Below, in pieces: positions 48,526-57,257 of a DNA stretch of 64,000 nt. This DNA comes from an uncultured Mordavella sp. (GTDB lineage: Bacteria; Bacillota; Clostridia; Lachnospirales; Lachnospiraceae), in the NCBI GenBank assembly GCA_902406105.1, contig CABPCP010000001.1, positions 66,465 to 130,464 of the forward strand. Direction: 5' to 3'. Position 1 is the stretch's first letter. Every line of letters begins with the position of its first letter. The translations under genes and the position numbers were made by a program. The notes beneath the pieces are model-generated. The model was not told the origin of the DNA, ran no database searches, and worked only from the letters and a program-made list of their open reading frames with translations.

Positions 48526-49812
48526 ATGCGGACGATCATTCAAAACGGATGGGTAGTGGATCCACTTTCCAGAACAGTGGAGCAATCAGATGTTCTGATC
48601 GAAAACGGCAGGATTCAAAAAATAGAAAAAGAGATCCAAGAGAAAGGCGGCAAGATCCTGAAAGCCGACGGCTGCTATGTGATGCCAGGATTTATCGATC
48701 TCCACGTGCATCTGCGGGATCCGGGACAGGAATATAAAGAAACTCTGGGAACCGGAGGAAAAGCGGCGGTAAAAGGCGGGGTAACCGCTCTCTGCGCTAT
48801 GCCTAACACACGTCCCCCTATCGATGATGGGGAGAAATACAAAGCCGTTCAAGAACGGGCAAAAGAAGAGTCGCCGGCCCGCGTCTTTCAGTTGGGGGCA
48901 GTGACCAAAGGACAAAAAGGAGAAGAGCTGGCAGATATTAAAGGAATGGCTGAGGCTGGCTGCGTGGGGATCAGCGAGGACGGCAAGTCTGTCATGAACG
49001 CGTCTCTCTATCGGAAGGGAATGAAGCTGGCAAAAGAGTGCGGAATGACTGTATTCGCTCATTGTGAAGATATCCATATGGTAGAAGGCGGCGTCATGAA
49101 CGCTGATGAAAACGCCGGGCGGCTGGGAATGAAAGGGATCACCAATTCTGTAGAAGACGTGATCGTCGCAAGAGATATCCTGCTGGCAAAAGAGACAGGG
49201 GTAAAACTGCATCTGTGCCACTGCTCCACCGCGGACAGCGTTAAGATGGTAGAAGAGGCTAAAAAAGCCGGCCTTCCGGTAACTGCTGAAGTGTGTCCCC
49301 ATCATTTTATCCTGACCTCTGACGATATCCCTGGAGACGACGGAAATTATAAGATGAATCCGCCATTAAGGAGCAGGGAGGATGTCGAAGAACTGCGAAG
49401 AGGGCTGAAGGAAGGGATCATGGATGTGATCGCCACAGACCACGCCCCTCATGGCGAAGAAGAGAAGAATCAGTCTATGAAGAAGGCGCCGTTTGGGATC
49501 GTGGGATTGGAGACGTCGGCGGCTCTTACCTATACGGAACTGGTGAAAACAGGCATCTTGAGCATTGTGGATATGGCGGATAAGATGAGTTTCCAGCCGG
49601 CCAAGATCCTGGGATTGGCAGAGCAGGGAAGCGTCACGGAAGGAAAGATCGCGGATCTTGTGATCTTTGACCCGGAAAAAGAGTATGAGATCGACCGGGA
49701 AACCTTTGTGTCTAAGGGAAAGAATACGCCGTTCCATGGCCGAAAAGTCTGGGGAGAAGTGAAATACACCCTGGTTGGCGGCCGTGTAGTATACGAAAAT
49801 GGGCAAATTTAG
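48526..49812 (+). CDS. pyrC: Dihydroorotase
   Basis: 428 aa, class I type. The first metal motif DLHVHLRDPGQEYKET and the later DHAPHG (Asp about 305) are intact, and HCEDIHMVEGG and HLCHCSTADSV supply further His ligands. It closes carbamoyl-aspartate to dihydroorotate in pyrimidine synthesis. GGAAAGGGA lies before the ATG. Unlike many Firmicutes, no PyrR attenuator or pyrB gene precedes it here; the first two steps must be encoded elsewhere. pyrF follows by 31 bases. Confidence 0.96.
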   Translation: MRTIIQNGWVVDPLSRTVEQSDVLIENGRIQKIEKEIQEKGGKILKADGCYVMPGFIDLHVHLRDPGQEYKETLGTGGKAAVKGGVTALCAMPNTRPPIDDGEKYKAVQERAKEESPARVFQLGAVTKGQKGEELADIKGMAEAGCVGISEDGKSVMNASLYRKGMKLAKECGMTVFAHCEDIHMVEGGVMNADENAGRLGMKGITNSVEDVIVARDILLAKETGVKLHLCHCSTADSVKMVEEAKKAGLPVTAEVCPHHFILTSDDIPGDDGNYKMNPPLRSREDVEELRRGLKEGIMDVIATDHAPHGEEEKNQSMKKAPFGIVGLETSAALTYTELVKTGILSIVDMADKMSFQPAKILGLAEQGSVTEGKIADLVIFDPEKEYEIDRETFVSKGKNTPFHGRKVWGEVKYTLVGGRVVYENGQI

Positions 49813-49843
49813 AAAGTGATAAAAAGAGCAGGAGGAAAAAGAA

Positions 49844-50773
49844 TTGATCAATCGATTAGTGGAAAATATAAAAAAGACAAATGCGCCGATCGTGGTGGGA
49901 TTAGACCCGATGCTGAAATATGTGCCGGAGCGGGTGCAGAAAAAAGCGTTCGCTGAATATGGAGAGACATTAGAAGGAGCGGCTGAAGCAGTCTGGCAGT
50001 TTAATAAAGAGATCGTGGACAAGACCTGGGATCTGATCCCGGCGGTGAAGCCGCAGATCGCTATGTATGAACAATTTGGGATCCCAGGGCTTGCGGCCTT
50101 TAAGAAGACGGTGGACTACTGCCGGGAGAAAGGGCTGGCAGTGATCGGAGACATTAAGAGAGGGGATATCGGCTCTACATCGGCGGCTTATGCCGCGGGG
50201 CACTTAGGACGTGTCAATGTGGGAAGCAAGACCTATGTGCCCTTTGGGGAAGATTTTGTGACAGTCAATCCCTATCTTGGCTCAGACGGGGTCAATCCAT
50301 TCCTGGATGTATGCAGAGAAGAGAAGAAAGGGATTTTTGTCCTTGTCAAAACGTCCAATCCATCCAGCGGAGAATTCCAGGACCAGAAGATTGACGGAAG
50401 ACCGCTCTATGAGCTGGTAGGAGAGAAGGTGGCAGCCTGGGGAGAAGACCTGATGGGGAAGGATTACAGCTATGTAGGCGCTGTAGTGGGCGCTACCTAT
50501 CCGGAGATGGGGAAAGTGCTGCGCAAACTCATGCCCAAAGCCTATATTCTGGTGCCGGGATACGGCGCCCAGGGCGGAAAGGGAAAAGACCTGGTACATT
50601 TCTTCAATGAGGATGGACTGGGAGCCATCATCAATTCTTCCAGAGGCATCATCGCAGCCTGGCAGCAGGAGAAATATGCTTCCTTTGGAGCGGAACATTA
50701 TGGAGAGGCGGCCAGAGAAGCGGTATTGGATATGAGGAAAGATATCCAGGAAGCTCTGGAAGGCCAAAGATAG
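49844..50773 (+). CDS. pyrF: Orotidine 5'-phosphate decarboxylase, type 2
   Basis: 309 aa, the longer type 2 form. It starts at TTG with GGAGGA upstream. VVGLDPMLKYVP is the substrate entry strand, and the catalytic tetrad region reads VIGDIKRGDIGSTS (Lys, Asp). It makes UMP from OMP, the last step of the pathway. It sits between pyrC and pyrK, with 35 bases to the latter. Confidence 0.95.
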   Translation: MINRLVENIKKTNAPIVVGLDPMLKYVPERVQKKAFAEYGETLEGAAEAVWQFNKEIVDKTWDLIPAVKPQIAMYEQFGIPGLAAFKKTVDYCREKGLAVIGDIKRGDIGSTSAAYAAGHLGRVNVGSKTYVPFGEDFVTVNPYLGSDGVNPFLDVCREEKKGIFVLVKTSNPSSGEFQDQKIDGRPLYELVGEKVAAWGEDLMGKDYSYVGAVVGATYPEMGKVLRKLMPKAYILVPGYGAQGGKGKDLVHFFNEDGLGAIINSSRGIIAAWQQEKYASFGAEHYGEAAREAVLDMRKDIQEALEGQR

Positions 50774-50808
50774 GAATAGAAGAGAAGCAAAAGCGAGGAA
50801 AAGCGGTT

Positions 50809-51585
50809 ATGAGTAAATATAAAGAACATGCCCTGGTCTGTTCCCAGGAGCAGATCGGGACAGATATCTGGAGCCTGTGGATCCAGACGGGAAATATTGC
50901 AAGAGAAGCGGGACCGGGCCAGTTTCTGTCCGTTTATACCGGAGACGGGACCAAATTACTGCCGCGTCCCATCAGTATCTGTGAGATCGACCGGGAAAGA
51001 AACCGGATCCGCCTGGTATACCGGGTAACAGGTCCGGGTACTGGAACCGAGCAGTTCTCAAGAATGAAAGCGGGAGATATTCTTGAGGTAATGGGACCGT
51101 TGGGAAATGGATTCCCTACAGATTTCAAGGGAACGGTATTCCTGGTAGGCGGAGGCATTGGGATTCCGCCAATGCTGGAATTGGCGAAGGAGATTTCCGC
51201 AGACAAGAAAATTATCTTAGGCTACCGAGATGAGCAGTATCTGGCCGAGGAATTAAAGGCCTGCGGAGAGGTGTATATAGCTACGGAAGACGGCAGCGCG
51301 GGAACAAGAGGAAATGTGCTGGATGCCATCCGGGAAGGCGGCCTGGACGCGGACGTGATCTGCGCCTGCGGGCCTACGCCAATGCTGCGTGCTTTGAAAG
51401 AGTATGCCGCGGAAAAAAATATATTATGCTATCTTTCCTTGGAAGAGCGGATGGCCTGTGGGATCGGCGCCTGTCTGGGATGTGTCTGCCAGTCCACGGA
51501 AGTGGACGGCCACAGCAATGTCCGCAATAAGCGGGTCTGCAAAGACGGTCCGGTATTCCTGTCAACGGAGGTGGAGTTATCATGA
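50809..51585 (+). CDS. pyrK: Dihydroorotate dehydrogenase electron-transfer subunit
   Basis: 258 aa. The FAD domain (LLPRPISICEID, RxYS-T-like), the NAD domain (VFLVGGGIGIPPMLELAKE) and the C-terminal [2Fe-2S] site (CGIGACLGCVC then RVCKDGPVF, four Cys) are all present. It takes electrons from PyrD and hands them to NAD. It overlaps pyrD by 4 bases (ATGA), matching the fixed complex of the two. Confidence 0.96.
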   Translation: MSKYKEHALVCSQEQIGTDIWSLWIQTGNIAREAGPGQFLSVYTGDGTKLLPRPISICEIDRERNRIRLVYRVTGPGTGTEQFSRMKAGDILEVMGPLGNGFPTDFKGTVFLVGGGIGIPPMLELAKEISADKKIILGYRDEQYLAEELKACGEVYIATEDGSAGTRGNVLDAIREGGLDADVICACGPTPMLRALKEYAAEKNILCYLSLEERMACGIGACLGCVCQSTEVDGHSNVRNKRVCKDGPVFLSTEVELS

Positions 51586-52484
51586 ATACAAAGGTAAAGA
51601 TTGCGGGTGTGGAGCTGAAAAACCCGGTTATGACGGCCTCCGGGACTTTTGGGTCAGGCGAGGAATACAGCGAGTTTGTAGACTTGAACAAGCTGGGAGC
51701 GGTGGTGACCAAAGGAGTCGCCAATGTGCCCTGGGAGGGGAATCCAACGCCCAGGATCGCCGAGACCAGCAGCGGGATGCTCAATGCCATCGGACTGCAG
51801 AATCCGGGAGTAGATGTGTTTTGTAAAAGAGATCTGCCATTTCTGCAGAAGTTTGATACGAAGATCATTGTGAATGTCTGCGGCCATGCGCCGGAGGAGT
51901 ATCTGGAAGTTGCAGAACGCTTATCGGAGGAGAAGATCGATCTGATGGAGATCAATATTTCCTGCCCGAATGTAAACGCGGGATTTCTGGCCTTTGGACA
52001 GGATGCTTCCCATGTTGAGAAACTGACGGCGCTGATCAAACGGATCGCCGCACATCCGGTGATCATGAAGCTGACCCCAAATGTAACAGATATTACAGAG
52101 ATCGCCAAAGCGGCGGAAGCGGGAGGGGCAGACGCGGTCTCTCTGATCAATACGCTGACAGGAATGAAGATCGATGTAAACCGAAGGACATTTGCTCTGG
52201 CAAACCGGACGGGAGGATTGTCCGGCCCGGCGATCAAGCCCGTGGCCGTTCGTATGGTTTATCAGGCTGCCCGCGCGGTAAAGATCCCTGTGATCGGAAT
52301 GGGGGGCATTGCCAGCACAGAAGATGCGCTGGAGTTTATCCTGGCAGGGGCCACAGCCGTAGCCGTCGGGACCGCGAATTTCAGGAATCCCCGCATAGCG
52401 GAGGAAATCGCGGATGGCATAAAAACATATATGGAACACGCAAAAATTGACGATATCCAGGAATTGATCGGAGGTGTAAGATAA
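51582..52484 (+). CDS. pyrD: Dihydroorotate dehydrogenase, class 1B
   Basis: 300 aa. The FMN barrel has NPVMTASGTFGSGEEY, the catalytic Cys in NISCPNVN (about 127) and the C-terminal phosphate grip GMGGIASTEDALEFILAGATAV. Class 1B enzymes use a Cys base and work with PyrK, encoded upstream with overlap. It makes orotate. The stop is followed at once by the ATG of a tiny Cys-containing ORF. Confidence 0.97.
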   Translation: MNTKVKIAGVELKNPVMTASGTFGSGEEYSEFVDLNKLGAVVTKGVANVPWEGNPTPRIAETSSGMLNAIGLQNPGVDVFCKRDLPFLQKFDTKIIVNVCGHAPEEYLEVAERLSEEKIDLMEINISCPNVNAGFLAFGQDASHVEKLTALIKRIAAHPVIMKLTPNVTDITEIAKAAEAGGADAVSLINTLTGMKIDVNRRTFALANRTGGLSGPAIKPVAVRMVYQAARAVKIPVIGMGGIASTEDALEFILAGATAVAVGTANFRNPRIAEEIADGIKTYMEHAKIDDIQELIGGVR

Positions 52485-52523
52485 ATGGCTGGATGTGGAA
52501 CATGTACACAAAGAAACGGCTAA
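52485..52523 (+). CDS. 12-codon ORF encoding MAGCGTCTQRNG (possible micropeptide or leader)
   Basis: The ATG directly follows the pyrD stop and has a near-perfect ribosome site, GGAGGTG at 52470-52476, 8 bases away. The product would be MAGCGTCTQRNG, with a CGTC (CX2C) motif and no hydrophobic part. It ends 18 bases before the start of the DUF1538 gene. It may be a real metal- or thiol-binding micropeptide, a coupling ORF that brings ribosomes to the poorly started next gene, or a remnant. Short length means chance cannot be excluded; the ribosome site is what makes it credible. Confidence 0.45.
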   Translation: MAGCGTCTQRNG

Positions 52524-52541
52524 AAAGAAGGGAGGATTCTT

Positions 52542-54080
52542 CTGTTTATCGATTTTTACAGAAACAAGTTTAAAGAAAAGTTAAAGGAAGCCCTGATCGC
52601 GGTGCTTCCTACCATTGGAATCGTATTATTATTAAGTTTTACGATCGCGCCGATCCCGCCGAGCATCCTGCTTTTATTCCTTTTTGGGGCGGTACTCTTG
52701 GTGATCGGAATGATGTTTTTTACCCTGGGAGCGGAACTGGCGATGACGCCTATTGGCGAGAAGATCGGAACAAGGATCGCTCATTCCAGGAAACTGGGCG
52801 TTGTTTTGCTGCTGTGTTTCATCCTGGGGTTCATTATTACCATATCTGAGCCGGATCTGCAGGTTCTGGCAGAACAGGTACCGTCGGTCCCCAATCTTAC
52901 ATTGATCTTGGCGGTGGCTGCAGGCGTAGGATTATTTCTGATGATAGCGATGCTGCGAATGTTATTTTCCAGAACATTGCGCTCACTATTGATCTTATTC
53001 TATCTGTTGGTATTCGGGCTGGCTTTTTTCGTGCCAGATGATTTCCTTGCGGTTGCGTTTGATTCCGGAGGTGTGACCACCGGGCCAATGACGGTACCCT
53101 TTATCATGGCCCTGGGCGTTGGTTTTGCCGCGGTTCGAAGTGATAAACACGCAGAGGACGATAGTTTCGGACTGGTAGCTCTCTGCTCTATTGGACCGAT
53201 TATGGCGGTTTTGATCCTGGGATTTTTGTACCGGCCGGAGGATACAGCATATACGCCGTCTGAACTTCCGGTGATCCAAGATTCTGTTGAACTTTGGAGA
53301 TGTTTTGCGGAAGGACTGCCGAAATATATCATGGAGATCGCGGTCTCTCTTCTGCCGATCGTGATATTTTTCGCTGTTTTCCAGGTGATCTCTTTGAAAA
53401 TAAAGAAGAAGCCGCTCCTAAAGATCATAATCGGAATGGTCTACACCTATATCGGACTGGTGCTTTTCCTGACGGGAGTAAATGTAGGATTCATGCCTGC
53501 CGGAAATTATCTTGGCGAGACGATCGCGGGACTTTCCTACCGCTGGATCTTGATCCCTATCGGAATGATCATTGGATTCTTTATTGTAAAAGCGGAGCCG
53601 GCGGTTTACGTGTTAAAAGAGCAGGTGGAAGAAATCACTTCCGGGGCGATCCCTGGACAAGCAATGGCGCTGAGCCTGTCGCTTGGAGTTTCTGCCTCTA
53701 TTGGCCTGGCCATGATCCGTGTGCTGACAGGGATCTCTATTTTCTGGTTTATCCTGCCAGGCTACGTCATTGCCTTATGTCTTTCCTTTTTTGTCCCGAA
53801 GATTTTTACAGCAATCGCGTTTGACTCCGGCGGTGTTGCCTCAGGTCCTATGACGGCCACGTTCCTTTTGCCTTTTGCTATGGGAGCGTGCCAGGCGGCA
53901 GGAGGAAATATTGTGCAGGATGCGTTTGGAGTTGTGGCAATGGTGGCGATGACGCCGCTGATCACCATCCAGGTCATGGGAGTGATCTACAAATACCGGT
54001 TTGCTCATGCAGAAGCGGCAGAGGCCGCGGCAGTATCCTATCTGGATGCCTGGGCAGACGACGATATCATAGAGTTATAG
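52542..54080 (+). CDS. DUF1538 membrane protein (putative transporter), probable CTG start
   Basis: 512 aa if started at CTG 52542, 6 bases after GGGAGG (52530-52535). The next in-frame usual start is GTG at 52602, which has no ribosome site and would cut the amphipathic start LFIDFYRNKFKEKLKEALIAV. The protein is two DUF1538 repeats, each with six or so helices and the motif AFDSGGVTTGPMT or AFDSGGVASGPMT in a re-entrant-looking loop. This suggests a transporter or channel with twofold pseudo-symmetry; the substrate is unknown. It is encoded 11 bases before a PII-like protein, which probably regulates it. Confidence 0.83.
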   Translation: MFIDFYRNKFKEKLKEALIAVLPTIGIVLLLSFTIAPIPPSILLLFLFGAVLLVIGMMFFTLGAELAMTPIGEKIGTRIAHSRKLGVVLLLCFILGFIITISEPDLQVLAEQVPSVPNLTLILAVAAGVGLFLMIAMLRMLFSRTLRSLLILFYLLVFGLAFFVPDDFLAVAFDSGGVTTGPMTVPFIMALGVGFAAVRSDKHAEDDSFGLVALCSIGPIMAVLILGFLYRPEDTAYTPSELPVIQDSVELWRCFAEGLPKYIMEIAVSLLPIVIFFAVFQVISLKIKKKPLLKIIIGMVYTYIGLVLFLTGVNVGFMPAGNYLGETIAGLSYRWILIPIGMIIGFFIVKAEPAVYVLKEQVEEITSGAIPGQAMALSLSLGVSASIGLAMIRVLTGISIFWFILPGYVIALCLSFFVPKIFTAIAFDSGGVASGPMTATFLLPFAMGACQAAGGNIVQDAFGVVAMVAMTPLITIQVMGVIYKYRFAHAEAAEAAAVSYLDAWADDDIIEL

Positions 54081-54090
54081 GAGGAAGGCC

Positions 54091-54780
54091 ATGAATCAAA
54101 TATATGTATTGGGGTTGATCACCAACCGGGGAATGAGAGAACGGTTTCTCCAGTTTTTTAAAGAATATCATATAGAAGTGACCTTCACGACTCTGGGAAG
54201 AGGAACGGCTGCCAGTTCTCTTTTGGATTTCCTTGGGATGGAAGATACAGAGAAGGCGATCTATCTGGCAGTGATCACGCGGGATACCTGGCAGGGACTG
54301 AAGAAAGGGCTCTATACTCGTATGAGGATTGATATACCGGGAAGAGGAATCGCTTTTTTGATCCCGTTAAGCAGTGTTGGGGGAAAGAAAGTCTTGCAGT
54401 ATCTGACAGCTGGACAGAAAATCGAGATTGAGGAGGAAAGCGTTTTGCAGAACACAGAGTATGAATTGCTGATCGCGATCGCGAATTCAGGATACACGGA
54501 GACGATCATGGATGCCGCCAGAAGCGCCCGCGCTCCCGGCGGAACGGTGATCCATGCCAAAGGAACTGGAGCGGAACACGCTGAGAAATTCTTGGGCATC
54601 AGTCTGGCGGAAGAAAAAGAGATGGTATTTATCGCCGTTAAGACCAGCCGGAAAAAGGCGATCATGAAAGCCATCATGGAAAAGGCCGGCGCCGATACCA
54701 AGGCGGGAACGGTTGTGTTTTCCCTGCCGATAACGGAAACTGCCGGCCTGCGTATGCTGGATGAGATGGAAGAAGATTAA
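54091..54780 (+). CDS. Tandem PII-like protein, probable regulator of the DUF1538 protein
   Basis: 229 aa made of two PII/GlnB-like halves (about 1-110 and 120-229). The second half is the better match: ELLIAIANSGYTETIMDAARSARAPGGTVIHAKGTG, then MVFIAVKTSRKKAIMKAIMEKAG. The T-loop tyrosine of GlnB is not seen, so uridylylation is unlikely. Linked PII-like proteins bind nucleotides or bicarbonate-type ligands and plug membrane transporters. Its place 11 bases after the DUF1538 gene fits that. The stop codon overlaps that of the convergent symporter gene. Confidence 0.82.
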   Translation: MNQIYVLGLITNRGMRERFLQFFKEYHIEVTFTTLGRGTAASSLLDFLGMEDTEKAIYLAVITRDTWQGLKKGLYTRMRIDIPGRGIAFLIPLSSVGGKKVLQYLTAGQKIEIEEESVLQNTEYELLIAIANSGYTETIMDAARSARAPGGTVIHAKGTGAEHAEKFLGISLAEEKEMVFIAVKTSRKKAIMKAIMEKAGADTKAGTVVFSLPITETAGLRMLDEMEED

Positions 54781-56180
54781 TTCCAGAAGTCAGTCTTATC
54801 CTTAAGCTGGATATCAGCCGCCTTGAATACGGGATCTTTCCCTTCCTTTTTCTGTTTTGTATAATCGCGCATTGCCCGGATCGCCGGGGCGCCCAAGATC
54901 ACAATGACAGGAAGGTTGATAAGAGCCATCAGTCCCATAAGGACGTCGGCCATATTCCATACCAGTCCAAACTCCATCATCGCGCCGGCAAGAACGATCG
55001 CAGCGGCGATGATGCGGAAGATATTGAGCAGAAGCTTTCCGGGGTTTCTGCCGCACAGGAACTTTAAGCCCATCTCCGCATAGTAAAAGTTGCCGATCAG
55101 AGTTGTGAAGGCGAACAGGCAGAGAGCGATGGTGATAAAGATTGTTCCAAATCCGCCCAGGGAATTGGAAGCCGCGGCCTGTACCCAAGGCATTCCCGCA
55201 AGGTCGATATCCGGCGCTACTCCGGAACACAGGAGCATGAATGAAGTGGCGGAACAAATCAGTATGGTGTCGATAAAAACAGAGAGCATCTGTACCAGTC
55301 CCTGTTTTACCGGATGTGAAACCGCCGCGCTGGCGGCCGCGTTCGGAGCGGATCCCACGCCGGCCTCGTTGGAGAACAGTCCCCGCTTGATTCCCTGCAT
55401 GATGCAGGAACCGGCAAACCCGCCGAAGATGGCCCGGAAATCGAAAGCGTTGGTGAAGATGTCCGTGAACATCTGAGGGATCAATTGAAAATGTGTGACT
55501 ACAATAAACAGTGATACCGCCAGGTAAAAGATCCCCATGAGCGGAACCAGTACGCCGGTGATCTTGGAGATCTGCTTGCTGCCTCCGAAAATAGAGGCGG
55601 CAAAGATCAGGGCTAGGATCACGCCGATAACGATCGGGGTCATCTTGGGATCATAGAAACCATAGGCGCGGAAAGAATCCGCGATATTAAAGGAAGCCAC
55701 AAGATTAAAGCCGCCCATATAAGTAAAAATAAGAGTAACGGCGAATAATACGCCGATCCAGCGCTTTTTGAGGGCTGCCTGGATATAATAGGCGGGGCCT
55801 CCGTAGGAACTGCCATCTTCCGCCCGATGTTTATAAATCTGGGCAAGGGTACTCTCGATGAAGGCGGAAGCGCTTCCCAAAAGAGCCGTCAGCCACATCC
55901 AGAAGACGGCTCCAGGGCCTCCCAGACAGATGGCGGTAGAAATACCCGCGATATTTCCAGTACCTACTCTGGAAGCGGTAGATACCATGAGGGCCTGAAA
56001 GGACGAAAGTCCGTTTTCATCATCCCCAGGCTGGGCAACGACACGCAGGGATTCTTTAAACATGCGAAATTGTACAAAGCGGGTTCGGATGGAAAAATAG
56101 ATTCCGACACCCAAAAGAAGGACGATCAGGATATAGCTGTACAGAAGATCGCTGATCGTGCTGATGATTTCTGCAAACAC
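54777..56180 (-). CDS. Sodium:alanine symporter (AlsT/AGCS family)
   Basis: 467 aa with about ten membrane helices. The AGCS signature GTGNIAGISTAICLGGPGAVFWMW is near residue 95, with further family blocks IKRGLFSNEAGVGSAPNAAA and FTTLIGNFYYAEMG. It imports alanine, glycine or glutamine with sodium. Start is GTG at 56180, with AGAGGA before it. It runs against the pyrimidine direction and ends in a 3-base overlap with the PII-like gene. It has a strong promoter of its own at 56224-56252. Confidence 0.93.
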   Translation of the reverse strand: MFAEIISTISDLLYSYILIVLLLGVGIYFSIRTRFVQFRMFKESLRVVAQPGDDENGLSSFQALMVSTASRVGTGNIAGISTAICLGGPGAVFWMWLTALLGSASAFIESTLAQIYKHRAEDGSSYGGPAYYIQAALKKRWIGVLFAVTLIFTYMGGFNLVASFNIADSFRAYGFYDPKMTPIVIGVILALIFAASIFGGSKQISKITGVLVPLMGIFYLAVSLFIVVTHFQLIPQMFTDIFTNAFDFRAIFGGFAGSCIMQGIKRGLFSNEAGVGSAPNAAASAAVSHPVKQGLVQMLSVFIDTILICSATSFMLLCSGVAPDIDLAGMPWVQAAASNSLGGFGTIFITIALCLFAFTTLIGNFYYAEMGLKFLCGRNPGKLLLNIFRIIAAAIVLAGAMMEFGLVWNMADVLMGLMALINLPVIVILGAPAIRAMRDYTKQKKEGKDPVFKAADIQLKDKTDFWN

Positions 56181-56223
56181 AATAGATTCCTCTCTTTCCT
56201 AAAAATGACATAAATGCTTAACT

Positions 56224-56252
56224 ATTATATAGTATTTGTAAGAATTTGTCTA
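56224..56252 (-). promoter_or_regulatory. Promoter of the AlsT symporter gene
   Basis: On the minus strand TAGACA (56247-56252) and TATAAT (56224-56229) with 17 bp between. Confidence 0.7.
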
Positions 56253-56312
56253 TAATTGCCATGGGTAAAGAGAGGTTTTTCTTCCCCATTTTTCTCATTT
56301 TCCAACCCTGAA

Positions 56313-56341
56313 TTGAAAATCTCTACCAGGTATGTTAGAAT
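56313..56341 (+). promoter_or_regulatory. Promoter of pyrE
   Basis: TTGAAA (56313-56318) and TAGAAT (56336-56341) with 17 bp between, 44 bases before pyrE. It gives pyrE a separate start from pyrCFKD. Confidence 0.68.
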
Positions 56342-56384
56342 TGAAAGAAAAAAGAAAGCCCATAAATATGGAGGTTTTATCAAT

Positions 56385-57065
56385 ATGGAAGCGTACAAGC
56401 AGGAATTTATTGAATTTATGGTAGAAAGCGATGTGCTGAAATTCGGAGAGTTCACACTGAAAAGTGGAAGGAAATCTCCCTTTTTTATGAATGCGGGAGC
56501 CTATGTGACCGGTTCACAGTTAAAGCGGCTGGGAGAATACTACGCAAAGGCCATCCACGAGACCTATGGAGATGATTTTGACGTATTGTTCGGGCCGGCC
56601 TACAAGGGGATCCCATTAGCTGTAGTGACGGCTATCGCTTACAGTGAGCTGTACGGAAGAGAAGTGCGTTATTGTTCTGACAGAAAAGAAGAGAAAGACC
56701 ATGGGGCGGATAAAGGAAGCTTCCTTGGCAGCAAGCTGAAAGATGGGGATCGCGTCATCATGATCGAAGATGTGACCACATCCGGGAAGTCCATGGAAGA
56801 AACGGTACCCAAGGTAAGAGGCGCCGCGGATGTGACAGTCAAAGGCCTGATGGTTTCTTTGAACCGCATGGAAGTAGGAAAGGGCGGAGAAAAATGCGCT
56901 CTGGATGAGATCAAGGAGCTCTATGGATTTGAGACGGCGGCGATCGTCACCATGGAAGAAGTGGTTGAATATTTATACAACCGGGAATGTCAGGGGAAAA
57001 TCGTTATTGATGATACATTAAAATCCGCGATCGACGCATATTATGAACAGTATGGGGCGAAATAA
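56385..57065 (+). CDS. pyrE: Orotate phosphoribosyltransferase
   Basis: 226 aa from the ATG at 56385, 10 bases after GGAGG. FTLKSGRKSPFFMNAG binds orotate, and the PRPP loop is VIMIEDVTTSGKSMEE (about 127-142). It makes OMP from orotate and PRPP. It is parted from pyrCFKD by the DUF1538, PII-like and AlsT genes and has its own promoter. A small membrane protein gene follows by 20 bases. Confidence 0.96.
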   Translation: MEAYKQEFIEFMVESDVLKFGEFTLKSGRKSPFFMNAGAYVTGSQLKRLGEYYAKAIHETYGDDFDVLFGPAYKGIPLAVVTAIAYSELYGREVRYCSDRKEEKDHGADKGSFLGSKLKDGDRVIMIEDVTTSGKSMEETVPKVRGAADVTVKGLMVSLNRMEVGKGGEKCALDEIKELYGFETAAIVTMEEVVEYLYNRECQGKIVIDDTLKSAIDAYYEQYGAK

Positions 57066-57085
57066 GGACCAAAGGAGGAGCGGTT

Positions 57086-57238
57086 ATGAGTGAAAAAGCG
57101 TATAAATCTATGGGGATTGCCGGAGCCGTGGGAATAGCGGTGGGAGTTGTAGTAACTGTAATAGGGATCGCGGCAGGAGTGATCACCATCATATTTGGCA
57201 CACGTCTGCTGAAAGACAGAAAAGGATTGACATTTTAA
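57086..57238 (+). CDS. 50-aa single-helix-type membrane protein
   Basis: 50 aa read from ATG at 57086 with AAAGGAGGAG 6 bases before it, an excellent site. Gly/Ala/Val/Ile-rich helices cover residues 10-38, followed by a basic tail RLLKDRKGLTF. I know no family name. It lies 20 bases after pyrE and 19 before the VanZ gene, so it is in a small-membrane-protein run. It might be a partner subunit or a stress peptide. Confidence 0.7.
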   Translation: MSEKAYKSMGIAGAVGIAVGVVVTVIGIAAGVITIIFGTRLLKDRKGLTF

Positions 57239-57257
57239 GCCGAAAGGGTGCTGACTT

